Shown: positions 1 through 8,600 of the stretch, one piece after another
How the letters are laid out: each line of letters starts with the position of its first letter
Position numbering within the stretch: position 1 is the stretch's first letter
Assembly (NCBI GenBank): GCA_039033855.1
Contig: JBCCBV010000013.1
Span: 1 to 64,000 of the forward strand
Reading direction: 5' to 3'
DNA length: 64,000 nucleotides
DNA from: JBCCBV01 sp039033855
Lineage (GTDB): Bacteria > Planctomycetota > Phycisphaerae > Phycisphaerales > Phycisphaeraceae
Position numbers and translations under genes: made by a program
Notes under the pieces: generated by a model
Database searches by the model: none
What the model saw: the letters and a program-made list of their open reading frames with translations, nothing else
What the model was told of the DNA's origin: nothing

Positions 1-61
1 CGATCAGGGTGAAACCGCGACCGTTCGAGGTCAGGCGTGCTTTGGAAAGAGACTTCGACAT
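1..61 (-). CDS. Prepilin-type N-methylation protein, N-terminus only (cut by window edge)
   Basis: The reverse complement opens with ATG at 61 and reads MSKSLSKARLTSNGRGFTLI before the window ends. A short basic leader followed by G-F-T-L-I is the class III (type IV pilin/pseudopilin) signal cleaved by prepilin peptidase after the Gly. In planctomycetes this signal is most often found on DUF1559-type or GspG/H-like proteins, but the body lies outside the window, so the subtype is unknown. A good promoter-like sequence lies about 35 nt upstream of the start, which supports a real gene. Confidence 0.72.
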   Translation of the reverse strand, partial: MSKSLSKARLTSNGRGFTLI

Positions 62-74
62 TGTGTGACTCCGT

Positions 75-87
75 GGGCAGACTGCCC
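75..87. promoter_or_regulatory. Perfect 6-bp-arm palindrome in the leader of the edge prepilin gene
   Basis: GGGCAG-A-CTGCCC lies between the candidate -10 element and the ATG of the edge gene, near the expected transcription start. Its place fits an operator or a small leader hairpin. No regulator can be assigned. Confidence 0.35.
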
Positions 88-93
88 GCCCAG

Positions 94-122
94 ATGATAT
101 AGCGTTGGTGCGATACTTTCAA
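94..122 (-). promoter_or_regulatory. Sigma70-like promoter for the edge prepilin gene
   Basis: On the minus strand TTGAAA (117-122) is followed by a 17-nt spacer and TATCAT (94-99). Each box is 5/6 of consensus. It stands about 35 nt upstream of the ATG at 61. The stretch 123-259 shows nothing else recognisable. Confidence 0.55.
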
Positions 123-259
123 CCCCCCGCGTTCTTTTTTCGGCAAAATGGGGTGCCTTGCCGTGAGAAGTGACCGAATTGCGACGGAAGGACCCCTGGG
201 GGCTGTTTTTCGCGGCTCCAGAAGGGGGCACGCCGCAGAGCACGGGGCCTCTCGCGCAT

Positions 260-290
260 AAAAAAGGAGGCGGAGGTGAGTCCGCCCCCT
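260..290 (-). terminator. Rho-independent terminator after the first PEP-CTERM gene
   Basis: On the minus strand a stem of about 8 bp (arms 281-289 and 266-274, loop 275-280, one mismatch) is followed by six T residues (complement of the A-run 260-265). It lies about 50 nt past the stop codon of the gene ending at 339. Confidence 0.6.
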
Positions 291-338
291 CTTCGGAGGA
301 CATGCAGGATGAGCTGCCAATCGACGAAACCGATCCGA

Positions 339-1226
339 TCAGGCCCGCCGACGCCGGCCGCGGAGCAGCGCTGCGCCGCCGAGTCCGAGCAGGGCCATCG
401 AGGCCGGTTCGGGCACGGCCGAAGGGCTGGTCGTGCCAAAGTTGCCGGCGAGGATGTCGAAGTCCAGCAGGTCGACGTTCCCGTCGCCGTTGAAGTCGCC
501 GATGGTTTCGCCGCCGACCGCGCCGGGACCGGCGCCGAAGTTACCGGCGAGGATGTCGAAGTCGAGCAGGTCGACGTTGCCATCGCCGTTGGCGTCGCCC
601 GGGATCGCGGTGACCGGCCCACCCACCTGCAAACGCAGTTCGTTGAACGACAGGGTGTAGCCCACGCCGGCGTCGGCCTGGAACTGGAAGGCGAACAAAT
701 CGTCATAGTCCACGATGCCGTTAGACAGGCCCGGGTCGGTGGCGAAGAAGCCGGCGTCGGCGATCGGGCTCGAAACCAGCACGTTGCCCAGGCCCGACAG
801 GCCGTCGGTATCGTTGAAGTTGAAGATGGCCTGGTCGCCTTGGTTGTCCTGCAGGACGATCACCGCGGCGTAGGACAGGTTTTCGGCGCCCTCGTCGTCG
901 AGCGTGATGTCGAGCACGAGCGTGTCGTTGCCCGACGCGTCGGTCACCAGCACAACGGCGAAGCCGAACCCGAACCCGCCGGGGCTGGGGATCTGCGTGC
1001 CGCTGGGCAGGATGATTTCCCGGCCGAAGGTGTTGACGGTGAAGCTGTCCGGGCCTGAGGTGGTGATCACGCCGGTGTTGTTCGCGTTTTCCGCCCACCC
1101 GGCCACCAGGCCGCTGGGGGTGAAGTTGTCGAACGTGGCCAAGACGGCCTGAGCGTGTACGTCGGCGGCGCCGAGTACGGCCGTCAGCGTGGCTCCGAAC
1201 GCGCATGCGGTGTGGGTGGATTTCAT
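339..1226 (-). CDS. PEP-CTERM secreted protein with two dockerin-like repeats
   Basis: This is a 295-aa secreted protein. It has a signal peptide (1-25, cleavage likely after VHA), a mostly beta-rich domain of unknown function (about 27-203), two dockerin-type Ca-binding repeats (210-231 and 243-264, each G-D-x-N-G-D-G-N-V-D-L-L-D-F-D), then VPEPAS at 271-276, a short hydrophobic stretch and a terminal RGRRRRA. The tail is the PEP-CTERM sorting signal, processed by an exosortase that is not in this window. An AGGAGG Shine-Dalgarno sits 7 nt before the ATG. The preceding gene on this strand ends 58 nt upstream. The central domain is not recognised; a carbohydrate-binding or matrix role is inference. 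Confidence 0.85.
   Translation of the reverse strand: MKSTHTACAFGATLTAVLGAADVHAQAVLATFDNFTPSGLVAGWAENANNTGVITTSGPDSFTVNTFGREIILPSGTQIPSPGGFGFGFAVVLVTDASGNDTLVLDITLDDEGAENLSYAAVIVLQDNQGDQAIFNFNDTDGLSGLGNVLVSSPIADAGFFATDPGLSNGIVDYDDLFAFQFQADAGVGYTLSFNELRLQVGGPVTAIPGDANGDGNVDLLDFDILAGNFGAGPGAVGGETIGDFNGDGNVDLLDFDILAGNFGTTSPSAVPEPASMALLGLGGAALLRGRRRRA
435..599 (-). repeat. Dockerin-coding DNA repeat pair (copies 1 and 2 of 10)
   Basis: Two near-identical 66-bp units (534-599 and 435-500) encode the G-D-x-N-G-D-G...D-F-D-I-L-A-G-N-F-G motif. The nucleotide sequence, not only the protein, is conserved with copies at 1453, 8868, 10192 and 11206. Confidence 0.8.
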
Positions 1227-1284
1227 GATGCAAGGCCTCCTGTGTGATTACGAAACGATGGGGGACATCGGGCCCAAGGTCCAC

Positions 1285-2871
1285 TCAATATGTGGATTTG
1301 GGACCGTTTGATACTAGAGCACTAAAGCTATATTCACTGCCGAGCGGTGTCAACCCTCGGCGTCGTCTTCCGCGATTTCTGCCTGCCAACCAGGGCGCCG
1401 CGGCCAAGGCGAGCCAGGACGCGGGCTCGGGCACCGTGGCGGGCGCGGTGGTCCCGAAATTCACGGCCAAAATGTCGAAGTCCAGCAGGTTCACCGAGCC
1501 GTCGCCGTTGAAATCACCGATGCTGGCCCCGCCAAAGGCGGCAGGACCCAGGCCGAAGCCGACCGCGAGCACGTCGAAGTCCAGCAGGTCGACGCTGTTG
1601 TCGTTGTTGGCGTCGCCCGGCAGCAACGGCGTGACCACGCCAAAGGCGATCAACGTCGACGTGGCGTCGGCCACCCGCAGTTCGGACAGCGCAATCACGG
1701 CCGCGTCGAGCCCGGCCTGGACGAACACGTCGCCGGCCTGGTCTTTACGCGCCTGAAAGATGGCGTAGATCAGCTCGAGTTCGTCTTGCGTGTAGGCCAC
1801 GCCGGTGAATTGTTGCAGCTGCACCAGGTAGTCGAAGCCGGTTTCGACGGTGGGCTCGAACACGGTGCCCTCGCCGAAGTCGTTCCAGGTGACCAGTTGG
1901 AGGAAGTCCATCTGGTTGGCGTACAGGTCGGCGAGCGCCAGCGTGTCGGCCAGCGTGTCGCCGTTGTTGTGTGGGATCTCAAAGCCGACCACGTCGCCGA
2001 CCCCGCCCTCGACGTAGAAGTCGACAAAGCCCGGGTACGCCGACCCGCCGACCACGCCGCCCTGCTGGTTGAGCACGGGGGCCCGGCCGGTATAGAAGTC
2101 GATCTGCTGTTGCAGGTGGTCGTCGAGGGCTTCGTTCTCGAAGACCCACTTGTATTCGCCGTCGGCGTTGGCACCGGCCTCGGCGCTCTGGAACGGCAGG
2201 GTCAAAAAGTCGACGTCCTCGCCCGCGGCGGCCAGGACCTGGGTCCACTCGTTGGGCGTCTCAAACGTGATCGGCCCGAAGTTCAGCAGCAGCGGGTCGC
2301 CCGTGGTGTCGTCGCGGATGTACTGCGGGTTGTTGAAGTAGTTGTCGCGCAGGTAACCCACGTTGGCCTGGCCCTGGCCGACGTTCTGGGTAAACCGATC
2401 CTCGAGCACCACGGCGAAGTCCAGACCAAAGTCGTCGGTCTGGTCGATGACCGCGTTGGAGCCGGACAGCAGCGTGGGGATGTCGCCGTTGGAGCCCTGC
2501 ACGCCGTACCAATCGATGAGCACGCCGTCGATCCCGGCGTACTTCATCAGCAGCAAGTGGTACTCGATGACGTCCGGGTCGCGCGAGTCATACGCGCCGG
2601 CCAAGGGGTAGAAGTGCGAGGCGATCTGCCGTTGACCGTTGGGCAAGATGACGTTGGGGTTCTGGTTGTTCAGCGTCCAGTGGTAGCCCCAGTTGCCGGC
2701 GCCCAGCGTGTCGGGCGTCTCGAACCACGGCATGTAATGCATATACACCGGCAGCGGGTTGGTTTTGGCCACGTCCGCCGGTTGGGCCAGCGCCGCAGAC
2801 GACGGGCACAGTGCCCAACCCATGGCGAGCCACCTCAGACACTTGGATTGCAAACGTGAACGGCTCGGCAT
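1285..2871 (-). CDS. GH71/GH99-like glycoside hydrolase with dockerin-like repeats and PEP-CTERM tail
   Basis: A 528-aa secreted protein with signal peptide (1-30, AALAQ). The catalytic region (about 40-410) begins with VYMHYMPWFE, contains a D-G-V-L-I-D-W-Y-G strand and ends with WNDFGEGT at 329-336, followed by EPT. This set is typical of the GH71/GH99-like barrel family (alpha-1,3-glucanase / endo-alpha-mannosidase relatives); the substrate cannot be told. Two dockerin-like repeats follow (419-440, 452-473), then VPEPAS at 480. Unlike its neighbours the protein continues for about 23 residues past the arginine cluster. That could weaken sorting or reflect a lost stop codon. The gene probably reads on toward the PEP-CTERM gene 58 nt downstream. 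Confidence 0.82.
   Translation of the reverse strand: MPSRSRLQSKCLRWLAMGWALCPSSAALAQPADVAKTNPLPVYMHYMPWFETPDTLGAGNWGYHWTLNNQNPNVILPNGQRQIASHFYPLAGAYDSRDPDVIEYHLLLMKYAGIDGVLIDWYGVQGSNGDIPTLLSGSNAVIDQTDDFGLDFAVVLEDRFTQNVGQGQANVGYLRDNYFNNPQYIRDDTTGDPLLLNFGPITFETPNEWTQVLAAAGEDVDFLTLPFQSAEAGANADGEYKWVFENEALDDHLQQQIDFYTGRAPVLNQQGGVVGGSAYPGFVDFYVEGGVGDVVGFEIPHNNGDTLADTLALADLYANQMDFLQLVTWNDFGEGTVFEPTVETGFDYLVQLQQFTGVAYTQDELELIYAIFQARKDQAGDVFVQAGLDAAVIALSELRVADATSTLIAFGVVTPLLPGDANNDNSVDLLDFDVLAVGFGLGPAAFGGASIGDFNGDGSVNLLDFDILAVNFGTTAPATVPEPASWLALAAAPWLAGRNRGRRRRGLTPLGSEYSFSALVSNGPKSTY
1453..1617 (-). repeat. Dockerin-coding DNA repeat pair (copies 3 and 4)
   Basis: Units 1552-1617 and 1453-1518 inside the glycosidase gene. 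They are the most diverged of the ten: N-D-N replaces N-G-D in the first and V-N replaces V-D in the second, so Ca binding may be weakened. Confidence 0.72.
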
Positions 2872-3002
2872 CGGACTGGACCCTCAAGGCGGTGCGGGAA
2901 AGTAAGCGTCGGTGCTATATCAATGAATCCCGCAATGCGCCGGGCTATTCCAAGGTTTGTCCGCGGTCGGCCGCAAGCCGTGCGAAGCAGGAAGAACCCG
3001 CG

Positions 3003-3033
3003 AGCGCCCGCCGCCCATCCAACGGCGGGCGCT
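3003..3033 (-). terminator. GC-rich hairpin past the stop of a PEP-CTERM gene
   Basis: A perfect 11-bp stem (arms 3003-3013 and 3023-3033, 9-nt loop) begins 12 nt beyond the stop codon at 3045. Only a weak T-rich run follows, so termination may be inefficient. No gene is seen between 2872 and 3002. Confidence 0.5.
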
Positions 3034-3044
3034 GCGAGGCGAAT

Positions 3045-3620
3045 TCATGCCCGCCGGCGACGGGCCACCAGCAGGCCGCCGAGCGCCAGACCCGCCAGCG
3101 ACGCCGGCTCGGGGATGACTACCAGCCGGGCCTCGTCAAACGTCACGGTGTAAGGCGTGCCGAACTCGGCCTGGATCTGGAAGAACTGGATCAGTTCGGT
3201 CAGCGGCGACGTGGCCAGCGTGTTGTCCAGCGCCAGGTCGGCGGTCAGCGTGTGCGAACCCACCGGCACATTGGCGAAGAAGTAACGGCCTTGCCCGCCG
3301 AACGCGGGGGTGGCGTCGGTCACAAAAATGATGTTGACCGGGCCCTGGGTGACGGTCACGTCGAGTTCGAGCGTGTCCACGCCGGGCGGCACGGGGGTGG
3401 TTTCAATGGCCTCGAACAGCCCGCCGAAGCCGGTGGTGTCGATGGTGAAACCCGTCGGGCCGGATGTCGCCACCGCAGCAGACCAGCCGCCGAAGTAGTT
3501 GCCGGGGCCGAATGGCGCGAAGTTGTCGAAGTCTTCGAGCACGAAGCTGGCGTGGGCAGCGGGGCCCACAAGCACGGCACAAAGCGCCGAAGCGGCGAGA
3601 CAAGGCAGGGTGTTCTTCAT
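3045..3620 (-). CDS. Short PEP-CTERM secreted protein without dockerin repeats
   Basis: This is a 191-aa protein starting at the ATG at 3620, which has an AGGAGG Shine-Dalgarno 8 nt upstream; a longer upstream reading is not supported. It has a signal peptide (1-24, PAAHA), a beta-rich domain beginning FVLEDFDNFAPFGPGN, and IPEPAS near the C-terminus followed by a hydrophobic segment and ARRRRA. It is the only one of the six PEP-CTERM proteins here that lacks the dockerin-like repeats. The start of the mature protein resembles that of the protein ending at 339 (FDNF-P-G), suggesting a shared domain. Function unknown. A GC hairpin follows the stop. Confidence 0.82.
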   Translation of the reverse strand: MKNTLPCLAASALCAVLVGPAAHASFVLEDFDNFAPFGPGNYFGGWSAAVATSGPTGFTIDTTGFGGLFEAIETTPVPPGVDTLELDVTVTQGPVNIIFVTDATPAFGGQGRYFFANVPVGSHTLTADLALDNTLATSPLTELIQFFQIQAEFGTPYTVTFDEARLVVIPEPASLAGLALGGLLVARRRRA

Positions 3621-3824
3621 GATGGGTCCTCCTGGGTAAACGCGTGAGCCGCAGAAATATGCGGGAATCTGAGCCGGAACCGATCCGGCCAATGCACCGA
3701 AGTGACAGGCCTACCGGCACCGTGAAACTATGGCTCCAATGCTACATCTACATTTCAGCCCACGCAAGCCTCACAACGCAGATTTCGCTCAAACGCCTGA
3801 CACCAGCGCGGTAGACGCCGTGTA

Positions 3825-3842
3825 GAATGATGCCTATCATTC
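3825..3842. promoter_or_regulatory. Candidate TetR-family operator
   Basis: GAATGAT-GCCT-ATCATTC is a perfect inverted repeat with 7-bp arms, ending 23 nt before the ATG of the tetR-like gene. A TAGAAT box (3823-3828, one mismatch to the -10 consensus) overlaps its left arm, so bound repressor would block the promoter. Autoregulation of the repressor-pump operon is inferred from position and symmetry. The rest of 3621-3824 holds only the divergent promoter zone. Confidence 0.6.
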
Positions 3843-3865
3843 CATGACTCGCTCCCCGGCCCGTC

Positions 3866-4468
3866 ATGCGCTACACCCCAGATCAAAAACACGAAACCCG
3901 GTGCCGCATCCTGGCCGCGGCGGCGAAACGGTTCTTAGCCGACGGCTACGCCGGAGCGTCGGTCCAACACGTCATGCGGGACGCCGGTCTCACCCACGGC
4001 GGGTTCTACAACCACTTCAAGAGCAAGCACGACCTCCTGCTGGCGGTCTTCGGCGACGATTTCGACCGGCTCGAACACCGCCTGGACGACCGGCTGCACG
4101 GGCTCGCGCCGTGTCGATGGCTCGCCGGCTGGTTCGAGGCCTATCTCAGCGATGCGCACCACGCCCACCCCGAGCGCGGGTGCCCCCTGCCGGTGCTGGC
4201 CGCCGAGATCGCCCGCGGCGACGCCGAGGCGCGCAGCGCCCTGACCGACTTTCTGAACGGACGGCTGGCCACCATGAGCGAGCGCATGGGCGGTTTGAAC
4301 CACGCGGAGCAAGACGCCCTGCTGGCCGGCGTCGCCCAGGCCGTGGGGGCGCTGATGCTCTCGCGTGCGGTCGATGAGCCGCTGGCCACGCGCGTCCGCA
4401 GCGCGGCGCAGAATGCCCTGAAAACATCCGCTCAAAAGATCGAGAGCGACAAGGACCTTCCTTCATGA
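3866..4468 (+). CDS. TetR/AcrR-family repressor
   Basis: A 200-aa one-component regulator. The N-terminal helix-turn-helix (about residues 8-55) reads AAAKRFLADGYAGASVQHV, then DAGLTHGGFYNHFKSKHDLL, the classic TetR recognition-helix pattern with F-Y-x-H-F. The C-terminal domain (60-195) would bind ligand and dimerise. It is the first gene of an operon: its stop overlaps the ATG of the adaptor gene (ATGA at 4465-4468), and the third gene is an RND pump. It most likely represses this operon and is released by a pump substrate. A palindromic operator lies just upstream. The inducer is unknown. Confidence 0.9.
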   Translation: MRYTPDQKHETRCRILAAAAKRFLADGYAGASVQHVMRDAGLTHGGFYNHFKSKHDLLLAVFGDDFDRLEHRLDDRLHGLAPCRWLAGWFEAYLSDAHHAHPERGCPLPVLAAEIARGDAEARSALTDFLNGRLATMSERMGGLNHAEQDALLAGVAQAVGALMLSRAVDEPLATRVRSAAQNALKTSAQKIESDKDLPS

Positions 4469-5634
4469 CCCGGCTGCGTTCTCACCTTGCAGGACGGATG
4501 GGATTGACGGCCGTGTGCATCGCGGCTGCGTTGGCCGTCGTGGTCGGCTTTGGCGTGGTGTCGCGCCTGAGCGGGGAACCTCCGGCCGACGGCCCGGGGC
4601 GCGAACCGCTGCGCATCGCCACCACGTTGATCGATTGGCAAGACCGATACACCGTCCGCAGACGCTTTGTCGGCAGGGTCGAGGCGAAACGAGAAAGCGA
4701 TGTTGGCTTCGAGATCGCCGGGCGACTGGCTTCGGTCGGCGTTGAGGAAGGACAGTTCGTGCCCGCCACCACGCCGCTTGCGCAACTCGATACGGCCAGG
4801 CTCGACGCGCGCAAGCACGAGCTCGTCGCCACGCGTAACCAGGCCCAGGCCAACCTCGACGCGGCCGCGATCGCCCTGCAACGGCTGACCGAAGCCCGCG
4901 ACAACGGCGCCGCCAACCCGCAAGAATGGGACGACGCCGACGCCGCCCAGCGCGCCGCATCGGCCGAGCTCAGCCGTGCGAACGCCGCGGTCGCCACGAT
5001 CGTGGTCGACATCGATAAAGCCGAGCTCCAGTCGCCCTATGACGCCATTGTGGCCGCGCGGCTCGCCGATGAAGGGCGTGTGCTCGACGCCGGCGCCCCG
5101 GTGCTCCGGCTCATGGAGCGAGCGAATCCAGAGGTCCGCGTGGGGGTGGGCGGGCCGTCGATCGACGCCGTATCGGTGGGTCAGACCCTCGACGTGGAGA
5201 CCGGCCGCCTCGTCGTACCCGGCACAGTCACGGCCATCCTGCCCACACGCGACCGCGCCGGGCGGGGTGTGGATGTCGTGCTCACGCTCGGCACCCCGCT
5301 GGGCGAGGTGCGCAGCGGCGACCTGGCGCGCATCACCATCGAGCAGACCGCCGAGGCTCGGGGCGCATGGGTCCCGCTGAACGCGTTGACCGAAGGCGCG
5401 CGCGGGCTTTGGTCGGTTTACGTCACCGACCCCGGGCCAGAACCGCAGGCCGGGTTGCGCGTGCTCCGCCGAGTGGAAGTCGAAGTGATCCACCAGGAGC
5501 AAGACCGGGTGTTGGTGCGCGGTCCGCTCGCCCAAGACCAGCCCATCGTGGCCGATGGCTTGCACCGCGTGGCTCCGGGCATGACGGTCCGGGTAGAGCC
5601 GGGTCTCGAAACCGCCACGGCGCCCGCACCATGA
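4465..5634 (+). CDS. RND efflux periplasmic adaptor (membrane fusion protein)
   Basis: A 389-aa HlyD/AcrA-type adaptor. It has an N-terminal signal-anchor (about 10-33), a barrel-sandwich lipoyl half-motif (GFEIAGRLASVGVEEGQFV, about 75-95), an alpha-hairpin (about 110-180), the second lipoyl half (LQSPYDAIVAARLADEG) and beta-barrel and membrane-proximal domains to the end. It would bridge the inner-membrane RND pump to an outer-membrane channel. Both junctions in the operon are 4-nt ATGA overlaps, implying translational coupling. No TolC-like gene is nearby, so the outer-membrane partner is encoded elsewhere. Confidence 0.9.
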   Translation: MTRLRSHLAGRMGLTAVCIAAALAVVVGFGVVSRLSGEPPADGPGREPLRIATTLIDWQDRYTVRRRFVGRVEAKRESDVGFEIAGRLASVGVEEGQFVPATTPLAQLDTARLDARKHELVATRNQAQANLDAAAIALQRLTEARDNGAANPQEWDDADAAQRAASAELSRANAAVATIVVDIDKAELQSPYDAIVAARLADEGRVLDAGAPVLRLMERANPEVRVGVGGPSIDAVSVGQTLDVETGRLVVPGTVTAILPTRDRAGRGVDVVLTLGTPLGEVRSGDLARITIEQTAEARGAWVPLNALTEGARGLWSVYVTDPGPEPQAGLRVLRRVEVEVIHQEQDRVLVRGPLAQDQPIVADGLHRVAPGMTVRVEPGLETATAPAP

Positions 5635-8600
5635 GCGCCCCTTCGCCCGGATCGAAACCGCCGTCATCTAAACGCCACGGCCTGGACACGCTGTTCTTCC
5701 GCAACCGTCACCTGTTGTGGCTGGCCATCGCGGTCATCCTGGTCGGCGGTTTGTCTGCAGGGATGTCGCTGCCGAGGCTGGAAGACCCGCGCATCGTCAA
5801 TCGCGGCCCGCTGGTCATCACGTCGATGCCGGGCGCCTCGGCCGAGCGGGTGGAGTCGCAGGTGACCGAGGTGCTCGAGCAGGCCCTGGACGAAATCGCG
5901 GAGATCCAAGACCTCGATTCCACCTCGCGCGCCGGGGTGTCGCTGATCTCGATCGAACTGGCCCCGTCGGTGACCGCGCGCAACAACGAGCAGTTGTTCG
6001 CAGAAATCCGAGACAAAATCGGTGAGGCGTCCAACCTGCTGCCACCCGAGGCCGCCGACCCGGTAGTGGACGACAAGCGCGAGGCCGTGGCGTTTACCCT
6101 CATCGTGGGCGTGACGTGGGATCACCCCGAGCCTCCGCAGATCGGCGTGTTGAATCGTCTGGCCGAAGACCTGGCCGACCGGCTCCGGGCCGTGCCCGGC
6201 ACCGAACTCGTACGCATCTACGGCGAACCCCAAGAGCAGATCACCGTCGAGGTCGATCCCGCCGAACTGGCCGAGTTGGGGCTGACCGCAGAGCGGTTGG
6301 CCGAGCGCATCGGCGCCGCCGACAGCAAGGCCTCCGCCGGCGCATTCCGCGGGTCGGGGTCCGACCTGCTGATCGAGGTCGATGGCGAACTCGACGGCGT
6401 ACGCCGGGTCGCGCAAATCCCCGTGGTCGCAGGCCCCCAGGACGCCGTGCTGACCGTTGCCGACCTGGCCCGGGTCGAGCGCGGATGGCGCACGCCCGAC
6501 CCGGAATTGGCGCTGGTGGACGGCCGCCGATCGGTGTTGGTTGCGGCTCGCGTCGCCGGCGACGTGCGCGTCGATGGCTGGGCCGAGCAGGCCACCGCGG
6601 CCGTGGAAGCCTTCGAGGCCGAGCGCGGCCCGGGCGTCCGCTTCGACCGCGTGTTCGAGCAGGAGCCTTACACCACCGACCGCCTGGCCGAACTGGTCTA
6701 CAACTTGCTCGCGGGCGCCGGGGTCATCCTGCTGGCGGTGCTTTTGATTATGGGGTTACGGCCGGCGCTCATCGTCGCGCTCGCGCTGCCTTTAGTGGTG
6801 TCAATGGTGATGTTCGGCTGGCAACTCACCGGCGGGGCCGTGCATCAGATGTCGATCTTCGGACTCATCATTGCGCTGGGGCTGCTGATCGACAACGCCA
6901 TCGTGGTGACCGACGAGGTCGCCGCGCACAAGGCCCGGGGGCTCGGCGCGCTCGCGTCGGTGCAAGCCTCGGTCCGGCTGCTGTTCTTGCCGTTGCTGGC
7001 GTCCACGCTGACCACCATGCTGGCGTTCGCGCCGATCATGCTGCTGCCGGGCAGCGCGGGCGACTTTGTGGGGTCGATTGGCGTGAGCGTGATCCTGGCG
7101 GTCGGGGCGTCGTTCTTCGTGGCGATCACCCTCATCGCGTCGCTCGCAGGGCTTTTTGCCAAGCCGGCCTTGCCCGGACAACGCCGGCGGTGGTGGCGCG
7201 ACGGGCTGGCCCCTCAAAGGATGTCGCGCGCGTACAACCGGGTGTTGCGCAGGCTGTACGCCGCGCCGTGGGCCGCCGTCGCGCTGGCCGCGTCGTTGCC
7301 GTTGGCGGGATTCGCGGTCGCCCCGACCCTGGGCAACCAGTTCTTCCCGCTGGTCGACCGCAACATGTTCGAAGTCCGGGTCTGGATGCCCACCGGCACC
7401 GCCCTGGCCAAGACCACCGAACAGGCCCGATCCATTGAGTCCGCGCTGCGCACCTTCGACGGCGTCGAGCACGTCTCCTGGCTCGTGGGTGCCAGCTACC
7501 CCAGCGTCTACTACAACCTGGTGATGAATCAAGACCGCTCGGCGCACTACGCCCACGGCGTGGTCACCACGACTTCGGCCGAGCGGACCATCGAACTGCT
7601 TGGCGTTGCCCAGCAACGGATCGACCAGACCCACCCCGGTGCCCAGGTCGTAGTGCGGCGCTTCGGGCAAGGCCCGCCGGTCGTGGCCGACATCGAATTC
7701 CGCGTGTTCGGCCCGTCCGACATCGAGCTGCAGCGCATCGGCGACGCACTGCGCGTGGCGCTGCAAAAGCACCCCGCGGTGTTGCACACGCAAGACACCC
7801 TGCCCCGGGGCGAACCCAAGCTGTTTCTCAACGCCGATGAAGACGCCGCGCAGATTGCCGGCCTCACCCTGGGCGACGTGGCGGGTCAGCTCAATGCCGT
7901 GCTCGAAGGCGCCGCTTCGGGCAGCGTGATCGAAGACCTCGAACAACTTCCGGTCGTGGTGCGGGTCAGCGACGCGTACCGGGCCGACACCGACGCGCTC
8001 GCCTCGACCCTGCTGGTCGCACCCGATGGCGACGGCTGGACGAGCGCGGCCGCGCTCGGCGGGCTCGAACTCCGGCCCGAGATCGGCGGCGTCAACCGCT
8101 TCAACAGCGAACGCACCAACACCATTAAGGCCTACGTCCGCAACGGCGCCCTGCCCATCGACGTGGGGTCGCAAGTCCTCAAAGACCTCGACGCCTCCGG
8201 GTTTGTCTTGCCCGACGGCTACCGCATCACGCTCGGCGGGGCCAGCGAGCAAGAGGGCGAGGCCAACGCCAACCTTCAAGCCCACGCGCCGGTGCTGCTG
8301 ACGCTCATGGCGGCGGTGCTGATCCTGGTCTTCCGCAGCTTGCGCTACGCGCTTGTCCTCGCCGGCGTGGCCGTCGCCTCCACCGGGCTGGCCATGCTGT
8401 CGACCTGGTCGATCGGGTTCCCGATCAGCTTCAACACGATCCTGGGCACGCTCGGGCTGATCGGCGTGGCGCTCAACGACAGCATCGTGGTGCTGGCGTC
8501 GATCCGCGCCGACCCCCAAGCCGCCTCGGGCGATCGCGAGGCCGTCGCCCGGGCCGTGGCCGGGTGCACCCGTCACGTCATTGCGACCACCGCCACCACG

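Noticed and set aside
5367..5630. An 88-residue N-terminal extension of the RND pump
   Set aside because: This stretch is Arg-rich, lies inside the adaptor gene in another phase, and the ATG at 5631 with a 4-nt overlap is the proper start.
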